Positions 38,512 to 46,062 of a DNA stretch of 64,000 bases are shown here, in pieces. The notes under the pieces were generated by a model. The model was not told the origin of the DNA. It searched no databases and saw only the letters and a list, made by a program, of their open reading frames with translations. Source of the DNA: Tabrizicola sp. (GTDB taxonomy: Bacteria > Pseudomonadota > Alphaproteobacteria > Rhodobacterales > Rhodobacteraceae); assembly GCA_016792685.1 (NCBI GenBank), contig JAEULQ010000068.1, forward strand, positions 1 through 64,000, written 5' to 3'. The first letter of the stretch is position 1; each line of letters opens with the position of its first letter. The position numbers and the translations under genes were made by a program.

Positions 38512-39126
38512 CTATCCGGGAGGCTGATCAGGCCAAGGGATGAACAGAAGCTCGGGCCAAAGCGCCATCTGGCGTTTGGCCTTGGCTTCGTGCGTGGCGC
38601 GGTTGTCGAGGGCCGGGTTCGGGGTCAGGCGGAAGCCGAAGATGTCGTCGAGGCCGTAGGGGGCGTAGATGTCGAGGCCTGTGGCGGTAAGGCGTGCGCC
38701 GACGCAATGGGTGCGAAGCGCGAAGAGGTCTATGGCCTGAGCCGAGCGGGTCAGTTGCGGATAGGGCTGGCCGAAGCGGCTGGGATACCACAGATGCACG
38801 CGGGCCTGGTTGCGCAGCTCGACCGGCGGGACTGGCGGGAAGGCCGCAGTGACGCGGGCGATGGCACGGTCTTCGGCCTCATAGCTGAGGTCGGGGTCGA
38901 AGTAGAAGAGATCGACGTCCTTGATCCCGTAAAGCCAGGGCCGTCCGGTCAGATGGTTCCAGACCTGGTTGTAGATCGCGCCCGAGACGATCCAGGCGTC
39001 GGGGAGGTCGAGCCGCTGCAGGGTTTGCAGCCAGGCGGTCAGGTGCGGGCTTTGCGCGATGATCTCGCGCAAGGCCTTGTCTTGAGTTGCGGGGTCAAGC
39101 CCGGCGAAGCGGAGGTGGTGGCTCAC
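38512..39126 (-). CDS. Nucleotidyltransferase-family protein (NTP_transf_6)
   Basis: 204 residues. The core has [19 protein letters not shown] and [19 protein letters not shown], matching the G-x-x-x-N and D-x-D elements of the nucleotidyltransferase fold in this family. [14 protein letters not shown] and [12 protein letters not shown] follow as the conserved tail. Family members are widespread and uncharacterised. Its GTG start overlaps the glyA stop by four bases (GTGA), so it is probably co-expressed with glyA. Confidence 0.82.
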   Translation of the reverse strand: MSHHLRFAGLDPATQDKALREIIAQSPHLTAWLQTLQRLDLPDAWIVSGAIYNQVWNHLTGRPWLYGIKDVDLFYFDPDLSYEAEDRAIARVTAAFPPVPPVELRNQARVHLWYPSRFGQPYPQLTRSAQAIDLFALRTHCVGARLTATGLDIYAPYGLDDIFGFRLTPNPALDNRATHEAKAKRQMALWPELLFIPWPDQPPG

Positions 39127-40418
39127 AGACCCGGATAGATCGGGAAGCGCTGGCAGAGGGCTTCGACCTCGGCCTTGACCTTGGCTTCCACGGTGCCGTT
39201 TCCGTCTTCGCCATTCGCCGCAAGGCCTTCGACGACCTCGATGATCCAGCGGGCGATCTGGCGGAATTCGGCCTCGCCAAAGCCGCGTGTGGTGCCTGCC
39301 GGAGTGCCGAGGCGGACGCCCGAGGTGATCGTCGGCTTTTCGGTGTCGAAGGGAATGCCATTCTTGTTGCAGGTGATATGGGCGCGGCCAAGGGCTTTCT
39401 CGGTCGCGTTGCCTTTCACGCCCTTCGGCCGCAGGTCAACCAGCATCAGATGGGTGTCGGTGCCGCCGGTGACGATGTCGAGGCCACCCTTCATCAGCTC
39501 ATCCGCCAGTGCCTGGGCGTTCTTGACCACCTGCTTCTGGTAGTCGACGAAGCCGGGACGCAGCGCCTCACCGAAGGCCACGGCCTTGGCGGCGATGACA
39601 TGCATCAGGGGTCCGCCCTGGATGCCGGGGAAAATGGCCGAGTTGACCTTTTTCGCGATGTCCTCGTCGTTCGTCAGGATCATGCCGCCACGGGGGCCGC
39701 GAAGGGTCTTGTGGGTCGTGGTGGTCGCGACATGGGCATGCGGGAAGGGCGAGGGGTAGATGCCCGCGGCCACAAGGCCCGCGAAATGGGCCATGTCGAC
39801 GAGGAGATAGGCGCCGACGGAATCGGCAATCTCGCGCATGCGCTTGAAGTCGATGATCCGGGGAATGGCCGAGCCGCCGGCGATGATCAGCTTCGGCTTG
39901 TGCTCGGTCGCAAGCTCGGAAAGCTGGTCGTAGTTCAGCGTGAGGTCCTGCTTGCGGACGCCGTACTGCACGGCATGGAACCACTTGCCCGACTGGTTCG
40001 GGGCCGCGCCATGGGTCAGGTGGCCGCCGGCATCGAGCGACATGCCAAGGATGGTGTCACCGGGCTTGATCAGCGCCTGGAAGACGCCCTGGTTCGCCTG
40101 TGAGCCGGAATTCGGCTGGACGTTGGCAAAGCTGCAGCCAAAGAGCTTGCAGGCCCGCTCAATCGCCAGGTTTTCGGCCACGTCGACATACTGGCAGCCG
40201 CCGTAGTAGCGCTTGCCGGGATAACCTTCCGCGTATTTGTTGGTCATCACCGAGCCCTGCGCTTCCATCACGGCGCGGGAGACGATGTTTTCCGAGGCGA
40301 TGAGCTCGATCTCATGCCGCTGGCGGCCAAGTTCCTGGGTGATGGCACCGAAAAGCTCGGGATCGCGCGAGGACAGGGGTTCGGTGAAGAAGCCGGTATC
40401 GCGGTGGGAAGCGTTCAT
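39123..40418 (-). CDS. glyA: Serine hydroxymethyltransferase
   Basis: 431 residues, full length. The N-terminal motif [14 protein letters not shown] and [15 protein letters not shown] are diagnostic. The pyridoxal-phosphate lysine is in [16 protein letters not shown] near residue 240, and [15 protein letters not shown] supplies cofactor contacts. It interconverts serine and glycine while charging tetrahydrofolate with a one-carbon unit. GAGGACAG lies seven bases before the ATG. The nucleotidyltransferase gene follows with a four-base overlap. Confidence 0.97.
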   Translation of the reverse strand: MNASHRDTGFFTEPLSSRDPELFGAITQELGRQRHEIELIASENIVSRAVMEAQGSVMTNKYAEGYPGKRYYGGCQYVDVAENLAIERACKLFGCSFANVQPNSGSQANQGVFQALIKPGDTILGMSLDAGGHLTHGAAPNQSGKWFHAVQYGVRKQDLTLNYDQLSELATEHKPKLIIAGGSAIPRIIDFKRMREIADSVGAYLLVDMAHFAGLVAAGIYPSPFPHAHVATTTTHKTLRGPRGGMILTNDEDIAKKVNSAIFPGIQGGPLMHVIAAKAVAFGEALRPGFVDYQKQVVKNAQALADELMKGGLDIVTGGTDTHLMLVDLRPKGVKGNATEKALGRAHITCNKNGIPFDTEKPTITSGVRLGTPAGTTRGFGEAEFRQIARWIIEVVEGLAANGEDGNGTVEAKVKAEVEALCQRFPIYPGL

Positions 40419-40627
40419 CTTACTGTCCTCTGGGCGGTGAGTGTGCGGCGCTATTTAGACCACGGGTTAGCGACAGGAAAGGCAGGAAAGCGACCTGTTC
40501 CGCGATGGCCGCGAAATAATCTTGCTGGGCGGAAAGTGACGATGACGAAAGGAAACCGCAGGGCGGGGCTTGAGTTTGCTAGGCGGGGCGGCGAAGACTT
40601 TGCCAGCGTTGAAGGAAGTGCCAGGGC

Positions 40628-41395
40628 ATGAAGCGACAGCGGATCCGGTTCACGGCCTCGAAGGCCCCCGCAGCAGTGGCGGCCCTTGCTGCGCTGACCA
40701 AAGCCTATGGTCAATGCGAGGCCAGGTCTGCCGATGTGATCGTGGCGTTGGGCGGCGACGGATTCATGTTGCAGACGCTGCATGCGGCCCATGGCCAGCG
40801 GCTGCCGGTCTACGGGATGAACTGCGGCACCATCGGGTTTCTGATGAACGCCTTTCTCGTCGAGGGGTTGCCGGCGCGTCTGGAAGCGGCGGAAGAGACG
40901 GTGATCAATCCGTTGGTGATGCGGGCCGAGACTGTGCGGGGCAAGGTGACGACGGCCCAGGCAATCAACGAGGTTTCGCTTTTGCGCCAGGGGCCGCAGG
41001 CGGCAAAGCTGCGCGTGCTGATCGATGGGCGCGAGCGGCTGGAGGAGCTGGTCTGCGACGGGGCCCTGGTCGCGACGCCAGCGGGGTCGACGGCTTACAA
41101 CTATTCGGCGCATGGGCCGATCCTGCCGATCGGTTCGGACGTGCTGGCGCTGACCGCGATGTCGGCCTTCCGGCCAAGACGCTGGCGAGGGGCGCTCTTG
41201 CCACGGACGGCCACAGTGCGCTTCGAGGTGATCGAACCGGAAAAACGGCCAGTGATGGCGGATGCCGATAGCCGGTCCTCGGTGCGCGATGTGGCGAGCG
41301 TCGAAGTGCGGTCCGACAATTCGGTCAGCCACCGGCTGCTGTTCGACCGCGGTCACGGACTTGAAGAACGGTTGATCGGTGAGCAGTTCGTCTGA
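40628..41395 (+). CDS. nadK: NAD kinase
   Basis: 255 residues of the PpnK family. The NAD-binding GGDG motif is at 42-45 (IVALGGDGFMLQT), and MNCGTIGFLMNAF, INEVSLLRQ and GALVATPAGSTAYNYSAHG follow in the expected order. The protein phosphorylates NAD to NADP with ATP. It is divergent from glyA, 209 bases away, and is followed by two tandem hairpins in a 62-base convergent gap. Confidence 0.94.
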   Translation: MKRQRIRFTASKAPAAVAALAALTKAYGQCEARSADVIVALGGDGFMLQTLHAAHGQRLPVYGMNCGTIGFLMNAFLVEGLPARLEAAEETVINPLVMRAETVRGKVTTAQAINEVSLLRQGPQAAKLRVLIDGRERLEELVCDGALVATPAGSTAYNYSAHGPILPIGSDVLALTAMSAFRPRRWRGALLPRTATVRFEVIEPEKRPVMADADSRSSVRDVASVEVRSDNSVSHRLLFDRGHGLEERLIGEQFV

Positions 41396-41403
41396 ACCGC
41401 TCG

Positions 41404-41447
41404 CCGGAAATCGTACGATTTCCGGACCGGAATTCTTCGAATTCCGG
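41404..41447. repeat. Tandem pair of perfect hairpins in a convergent gap
   Basis: A perfect 22-bp palindrome (arm CCGGAAATCGT, 41404-41425) and a 9-bp hairpin (arm CCGGAATTC, loop TTC, 41427-41447) are separated by a single A. They lie between the nadK stop and the stop of the sigma-54 regulator gene. Both genes read toward them, so they may act as a shared terminator or stabiliser. The layout mirrors the pair at 31188-31236. Confidence 0.75.
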
Positions 41448-41457
41448 CGCCCCGGTG

Positions 41458-42882
41458 TCAGCTTGCCTTGGCGTTCCAGGCTTCGATCTTGCGGTAAAGC
41501 GTCGAGGGAGACACGTCCAGCACCCGGGCCGCCTTGGGAATTGATCCCCCATATTGGGCCAGTGTCGCCTCGATCAGGCGCCGTTCGGCTTCGGCCAGGG
41601 TAAGGCCGACCAGGCTTTCCGGCGCGGCCGCATCGGGGCCGAGGCTGGCAACGGGTGGCTGGTCCAGCTGCAGCGCTTCCTCGGTCAGGCCCGGCGGCAA
41701 CATCTCGGGCGTCACCCAGCCGCCCTGGTTCAGCACAACGACATTGCGCATGACGTTCAGGAGCTGACGGACATTTCCTGGCCAGGGCAGGCTGGGCAAG
41801 AGGCTGCGGACCTGTGAGTCGAGGCCATGGAACTGGCGCCCTTCCTCTTGCGCAAAGCGGGAAAGGGCAGCTTCGGCGATCTCGAGCACGTCATTGCCGC
41901 GATCGCGCAAGGGCGGCATGTGGATCGGCACGACATAGAGCCGATAGTAGAGGTCCTCGCGGAAATGACCACGGCGGACGGCGTCGAGGGGATCGCGGTT
42001 GGTGGCGCAGACGATACGGACGTTGACCTTGCGGGGCCGGGTGGCGCCGACGGGTTGCACGGTCGACGTCTGCAGGAAGCGCAGGAGCTTGGTCTGCAGC
42101 GCCGGGGCCATCTCGCAGATTTCGTCCAGGAACAGCGTTCCGCCATCGGCCGCGGCGGCGGCGCCGGGCTTGTCGGAAATGGCGCCGGTAAAGCTGCCCT
42201 TCACATGGCCGAAGACCTCGCTTTCCAGCAGGTCCTGGGGAATGGCGCCGCAGTTGAGCGCAATGAACGGGCCCGAGGCGCGGCCGGAATTGGCATGGAC
42301 GGCGAGGGCGCAAAGTTCCTTCCCGGTACCGCTTTCACCCGTGATGAAGACGGTCGCCATCGAGCGCGCGACGGATGAAATCGTCGTATGGATCCGCCGC
42401 ATTGCATCCGACGAGCCGATGAAGCCCGAAGACGCCTCGCTGACTGCGACGGGATCACGGGCACGCTGGACCGGAACAGCTGGAGTGTCGCGAAGGTTGG
42501 CCTCGGCCAGAGCGTTCTGGACAGTGGCGAGAAAACGGCCCTCTTCGAAAGGCTTGACCAGGAAGTCATGCGCCCCGGCCCGCATCGCCTCGACCGCGCG
42601 GTTGACCGAACCGTTGGCGGTGATCGCGATGATGCGGGTCTCGGGTTCCTGGGTCAGTATGTCCTGCATGACCTCAAGCCCGTCCCGGTCGGGCAGGACG
42701 AGGTCGAGGAGCACGACTTGCGGGCGGTGGGTGCGAAACTGGGTGAGGCCGTCTTCGGCACTGCCGGCGACCACCACACGGTGCCCGGCCGTCGCCAGGA
42801 TCGAGCGGTAGACCATCTGAAGTGAGAGCGTGTCTTCGATTAGCAGAACCGAAGGCCGCGCGATGCCGTTTTGGGATTTCAT
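41458..42882 (-). CDS. NtrC-type sigma-54-dependent response regulator
   Basis: 474 residues. The receiver (11-125) has acidic residues E16/D17, phospho-acceptor D60 and K110. The central AAA+ domain has GESGTGKE at 182-189, GSFTGA at 229-234 (the sigma-54 contact loop, with Ser in place of the usual Ala) and GGTLFLDEI at 247-255. The C-terminal Fis-type helix-turn-helix is GSIPKAARVLDVSPSTLYRK. It activates sigma-54 promoters on phosphorylation. The gene overlaps the Hpt gene upstream by four bases, but no histidine kinase is nearby, so an unlinked or phosphorelay kinase must supply the phosphate. Confidence 0.93.
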   Translation of the reverse strand: MKSQNGIARPSVLLIEDTLSLQMVYRSILATAGHRVVVAGSAEDGLTQFRTHRPQVVLLDLVLPDRDGLEVMQDILTQEPETRIIAITANGSVNRAVEAMRAGAHDFLVKPFEEGRFLATVQNALAEANLRDTPAVPVQRARDPVAVSEASSGFIGSSDAMRRIHTTISSVARSMATVFITGESGTGKELCALAVHANSGRASGPFIALNCGAIPQDLLESEVFGHVKGSFTGAISDKPGAAAAADGGTLFLDEICEMAPALQTKLLRFLQTSTVQPVGATRPRKVNVRIVCATNRDPLDAVRRGHFREDLYYRLYVVPIHMPPLRDRGNDVLEIAEAALSRFAQEEGRQFHGLDSQVRSLLPSLPWPGNVRQLLNVMRNVVVLNQGGWVTPEMLPPGLTEEALQLDQPPVASLGPDAAAPESLVGLTLAEAERRLIEATLAQYGGSIPKAARVLDVSPSTLYRKIEAWNAKAS

Positions 42883-43412
42883 GTTCCGGGATTACCTTGG
42901 GACTTTGTGGCGCGCACATAGGCGATAAGCGCCCGGAGTTCGCGGGTAAGCGGTGACAGGATGGTCCGCGAAGCGGCAAGGTCCTGTTGATGCGCGAGGG
43001 CATTCAATTCTTCGGCCATGGCTTGCAGTGAAAGCGCACCCACCGAACCGGAGAGGGAAATCAGCACATGGGTCGCTTCGCGCAGGCGTTTCCAGTCGGC
43101 GCTGGCCGTGCCCTGTTCCACCGAATGCAACACGGCGTCGAGATCTTCGGTCAGCCGCGCCAGAAGCTCTTGCGCCAGATCCGGTCCGGTCAGATCGAGA
43201 AGGTGGGTCAGGCGCGAGGTGTCAAACTCGCCGATTTCGGCAGCAAAGGGGTTGGGTTCCGCTGAAAGGCGGGCGAGGGCCTCTTCGATAACTGCCAGTT
43301 CAACCCGGTGGCTGGGGGTATCCACGAAAGCGGACAGGACCGACACCGCACGACGCAGGTCGGCAAGGGCCTCGGACCGCGATCCGGCCGTGGAATCGCC
43401 GGGTCGGGTCAT
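42879..43412 (-). CDS. Histidine phosphotransfer (Hpt) domain protein
   Basis: About 177 residues from ATG 43412. The N-terminal 60 residues are helical and unassigned. A four-helix Hpt-like bundle occupies about 65-145, with the likely phosphorylated His at 115 in REATHVLISLSGSVGAL. The Lys-Gly that usually follows in Hpt domains (H-x-L-K-G) is Ile-Ser here. Its stop overlaps the start of the sigma-54 regulator, so it probably hands phosphate to, or takes it from, that receiver. The start is uncertain because no strong ribosome-binding site is present. Confidence 0.72.
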   Translation of the reverse strand: MTRPGDSTAGSRSEALADLRRAVSVLSAFVDTPSHRVELAVIEEALARLSAEPNPFAAEIGEFDTSRLTHLLDLTGPDLAQELLARLTEDLDAVLHSVEQGTASADWKRLREATHVLISLSGSVGALSLQAMAEELNALAHQQDLAASRTILSPLTRELRALIAYVRATKSQGNPGT

Positions 43413-43484
43413 CGGCACACCGGGTAGGGGCGCGAAAATCTTTGCATAATGCAAAGTGTGACGCAGGATGCGGCCGCTGTCCAG

Positions 43485-45383
43485 TCACGCTTTGTCGGTG
43501 CCGCGCGCCAGTCCCAGGCCCTGCAGGGCCGCTGTGATCTCCTCCAGGATGGCTGGATCGTCGATCGTGGCGGGCATTTTCCAGGGCTGGCTGTCGGCGA
43601 TCTTGACCATAGTGCCGCGCAGGATCTTGCCCGAGCGGGTCTTGGGCAGCCGGTCCACCACCACGGCGCGCTTGAAGTCGGCAACCGGGCCGATCCGGTC
43701 ACGCACCAGCTTGACGCATTCCTTGACCACCTCGTCATGCGGGCGGCTCGAGCCCTTGTTGAGGCAGAGGAAGCCGAGCGGCGACTGACCTTTCAGGTCA
43801 TCGGCCACCCCGATCACCGCGCATTCTGCGACGTCCTTGTGGCTGGCCAGGACCTCCTCCATCGCGCCGGTGGACAGGCGGTGGCCAGCGACGTTGATGA
43901 CATCATCGGTGCGGGCCATGATGTAGAGATAGCCATCCGCGTCGATATAGCCCGCGTCGCCGGTCTCGTAGTAGCCGGGGAAGTGGGTGAGGTAGGACTT
44001 GCGGAAGCGGTCTTCGGCATTCCACAGGGTCGGCAGCGTGCCGGGGGGCAGGGGCAGCTTGATCGCTATGGCGCCAAGAGTGCCGGGAGAGGTCGGGTGG
44101 CCGCCTTCGTCGAGAACCTGGACGTCGAAACCGGGCATGGGGACGGACGGCGAGCCGATCTTGACCGGCAGGTGTTCGATGCCAAGCGGGTTCGCGGCGA
44201 TGGCATAGCCGGTTTCGGTCTGCCACCAGTGGTCGATCACGGGGACCTTTAGGTGGGCTTGCGCCCAGTGGATCGTGTCAGGATCGGCGCGTTCACCGGC
44301 GAGGTACAGCGCCTGGAGGGTCGGAAGCGGGGGAACGAGCTTGCCATCCGGATCGTCGCGCTTGATGGCCCGGAGAGCGGTGGGCGCGGTGAAGAAGCTG
44401 CGGACCTTGTGTTCGTTGATCACCCGCCAGAAGGCGGCGGCGTCGGGGGTGCCGACGGGTTTGCCTTCGTAGACGATGGTGGTGCAACCCGCGATGAGAG
44501 GCGCATAGCAGATGTAGCTGTGGCCGACGACCCAGCCCACGTCGCTGGCGGCCCAGAAGACATCGCCCGCGCCGCAGTTGTAGATCGCCCGCATGGTCCA
44601 GTTGAGCGCGACAAGATGCCCGGCGGTCGGGCGGACGACGCCCTTCGGCGCGCCAGTCGTACCGGAGGTATAAAGGATATAAGCCGGGTGGTTGCCTTCG
44701 ACCGGGGTGCAGTCGGCGGGTTGGACGCCGTACTGGAATTCGTGCCAGGCCACGTCGCGGCCGGGGGTAAGCTTGGCCACCTCCTGCTCGCGCTGGAAGA
44801 TCACACAGAAGTCGGGCTTGTGACTGGCCAGGTCGATGGCCGCGTCGAGAAGTGGCTTGTAGTGGACCACGCGGGAGGGTTCGATCCCGCAGCTGGCCGC
44901 GATGATGGCCTTGGGTGTGCAGTCATCGATCCGGACGGCCAGCTCGTTCGCAGCAAAGCCCCCGAAGACCACCGAATGGATCGCACCCAGCCGGGCGCAG
45001 GCGAGCATCGCCTCCAGCGCCTCGGGGACCATCGGCATGTAGATGATGACGCGGTCGCCTTTCTGGACACCCTTGGCCTTCAACGCGCCGGCAAGCCGGG
45101 CGACGCGGTCCTGAAGTTCCGCGTAGGTGATGACGTGCTTGGTGCCGGTGACGGGGCTGTCGTGGATGATCGCAGGTTGCTTGCCGCGACCAGCGACGAC
45201 GTGGCGGTCGACGGCGTTCCAGCAAGTGTTGACCTGAGCGTCGGTGAACCATTCGTAGAGGGGAGCACGGCTGTCATCGAGCGCGCGGGTGGGTTTCTTC
45301 ACCCAGTCGATACCGCCAGCTGCGGAAAGCCAGAAGCCCTCCGGGTCCTTCTGCCATTGGCTGTAGACCTGTGCGTAGCTCAT
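43485..45383 (-). CDS. prpE: Propionyl-CoA synthetase
   Basis: About 632 residues from ATG 45383, with GGGGGGAG seven bases upstream. It is an acyl-CoA synthetase of the acetyl-CoA synthetase group. AMP-binding motifs are AYILYTSGTTGAPKGVV near residue 250 and DHWWQTETGYAI near 390. The C-terminal catalytic loop is LPKTRSGKILRGTM, whose lysine is the usual acetylation target. The start MSYAQVYSQWQKDPEGFW matches PrpE rather than Acs. It activates propionate for the ethylmalonyl/methylmalonyl-CoA route. TTTGCAAA boxes upstream suggest control by a PccR-type short-chain acyl-CoA regulator. Confidence 0.93.
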   Translation of the reverse strand: MSYAQVYSQWQKDPEGFWLSAAGGIDWVKKPTRALDDSRAPLYEWFTDAQVNTCWNAVDRHVVAGRGKQPAIIHDSPVTGTKHVITYAELQDRVARLAGALKAKGVQKGDRVIIYMPMVPEALEAMLACARLGAIHSVVFGGFAANELAVRIDDCTPKAIIAASCGIEPSRVVHYKPLLDAAIDLASHKPDFCVIFQREQEVAKLTPGRDVAWHEFQYGVQPADCTPVEGNHPAYILYTSGTTGAPKGVVRPTAGHLVALNWTMRAIYNCGAGDVFWAASDVGWVVGHSYICYAPLIAGCTTIVYEGKPVGTPDAAAFWRVINEHKVRSFFTAPTALRAIKRDDPDGKLVPPLPTLQALYLAGERADPDTIHWAQAHLKVPVIDHWWQTETGYAIAANPLGIEHLPVKIGSPSVPMPGFDVQVLDEGGHPTSPGTLGAIAIKLPLPPGTLPTLWNAEDRFRKSYLTHFPGYYETGDAGYIDADGYLYIMARTDDVINVAGHRLSTGAMEEVLASHKDVAECAVIGVADDLKGQSPLGFLCLNKGSSRPHDEVVKECVKLVRDRIGPVADFKRAVVVDRLPKTRSGKILRGTMVKIADSQPWKMPATIDDPAILEEITAALQGLGLARGTDKA

Positions 45384-45473
45384 CGCGATCTCCCCCCGCT
45401 GATGCACTGACGCGGTGGTATGCGAAGGAATGCCGCCTGCGCAACGCTGTTACCGGTAGCAAGGTGCGACAGA

Positions 45474-45562
45474 TTTGCAGAATTTGCGTATGCCGAGGAG
45501 GAAAATTTGCAAATAATTGGTTGCTGGGGACTTTGGCAGGTCAAGTGCGCCAACTTTGCAAA
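45474..45562. promoter_or_regulatory. TTTGCAAA boxes upstream of prpE
   Basis: Exact TTTGCAAA palindromes occur at 45506-45513 and 45555-45562. A degenerate double copy (TTTGCAGA-A-TTTGCGTA) occurs at 45474-45490. The ScfR family regulator PccR, which controls propionyl-CoA use in Rhodobacter sphaeroides, recognises paired TTTGCAAA elements. The boxes lie 90-180 bases before prpE and are absent elsewhere in the neighbourhood, so a PccR-like regulator probably controls prpE. Confidence 0.65.
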
Positions 45563-45570
45563 GAGCACAG

Positions 45571-46062
45571 TCAGTTCGTGGTGCGCCCAGGTCCGATAAT
45601 GAGTCGGATCAGCAGCCCAATCGCGCCCCCGGCGACGATGAAGTACGCGGTGTCGAAGGCGAGCATCTTCCAGCCATAGGGCGTCAGGATCCCGTCGACC
45701 TCACGTGCGGTCCAGAAGTGGAACGTCGGGTCTTGCGAGATCCGATAGCCGTTCAGTCGTCCGATAAGGATGGAGATGGCCGCAATAATTGCAGAGATGC
45801 CCGCCCCCCAGGTCGCAGCCCTGGCCCAGGTCACTGGCTTGCCCATGACATGCCAGAGGACTGGTCCGACGAGGACCCAGGCGACAAGAAAGGCTATTGG
45901 CAGTCCGATGATCGCGGCGAACGGCAACAGGCCAAGGATCTGGAACCACGAGCCTTGGCCAAGTTGCATCACCGTGACGACGACCCAGCCGAGGAGAGCC
46001 GAGAGGATCATGGCTCTCTTGTGGTCGTTTGGAGAGTATGGGCCTTCCGGCCCCTCAACCAT
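45571..46062 (-). CDS. Multi-pass membrane protein, unknown function
   Basis: 163 residues with four hydrophobic helices (AMILSALLGWVVVTVMQL; ILGLLPFAAIIGLPIAFLVA; GAGISAIIAAISILIG; AYFIVAGGAIGLLIRLI). The short hydrophilic section near residue 115 (PTFHFWTAREVDGILTPYGW) probably lies between the third and fourth helices. The ATG lies eight bases inside the end of maeB, so the two are co-transcribed. No family recognised. Confidence 0.7.
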   Translation of the reverse strand: MVEGPEGPYSPNDHKRAMILSALLGWVVVTVMQLGQGSWFQILGLLPFAAIIGLPIAFLVAWVLVGPVLWHVMGKPVTWARAATWGAGISAIIAAISILIGRLNGYRISQDPTFHFWTAREVDGILTPYGWKMLAFDTAYFIVAGGAIGLLIRLIIGPGRTTN

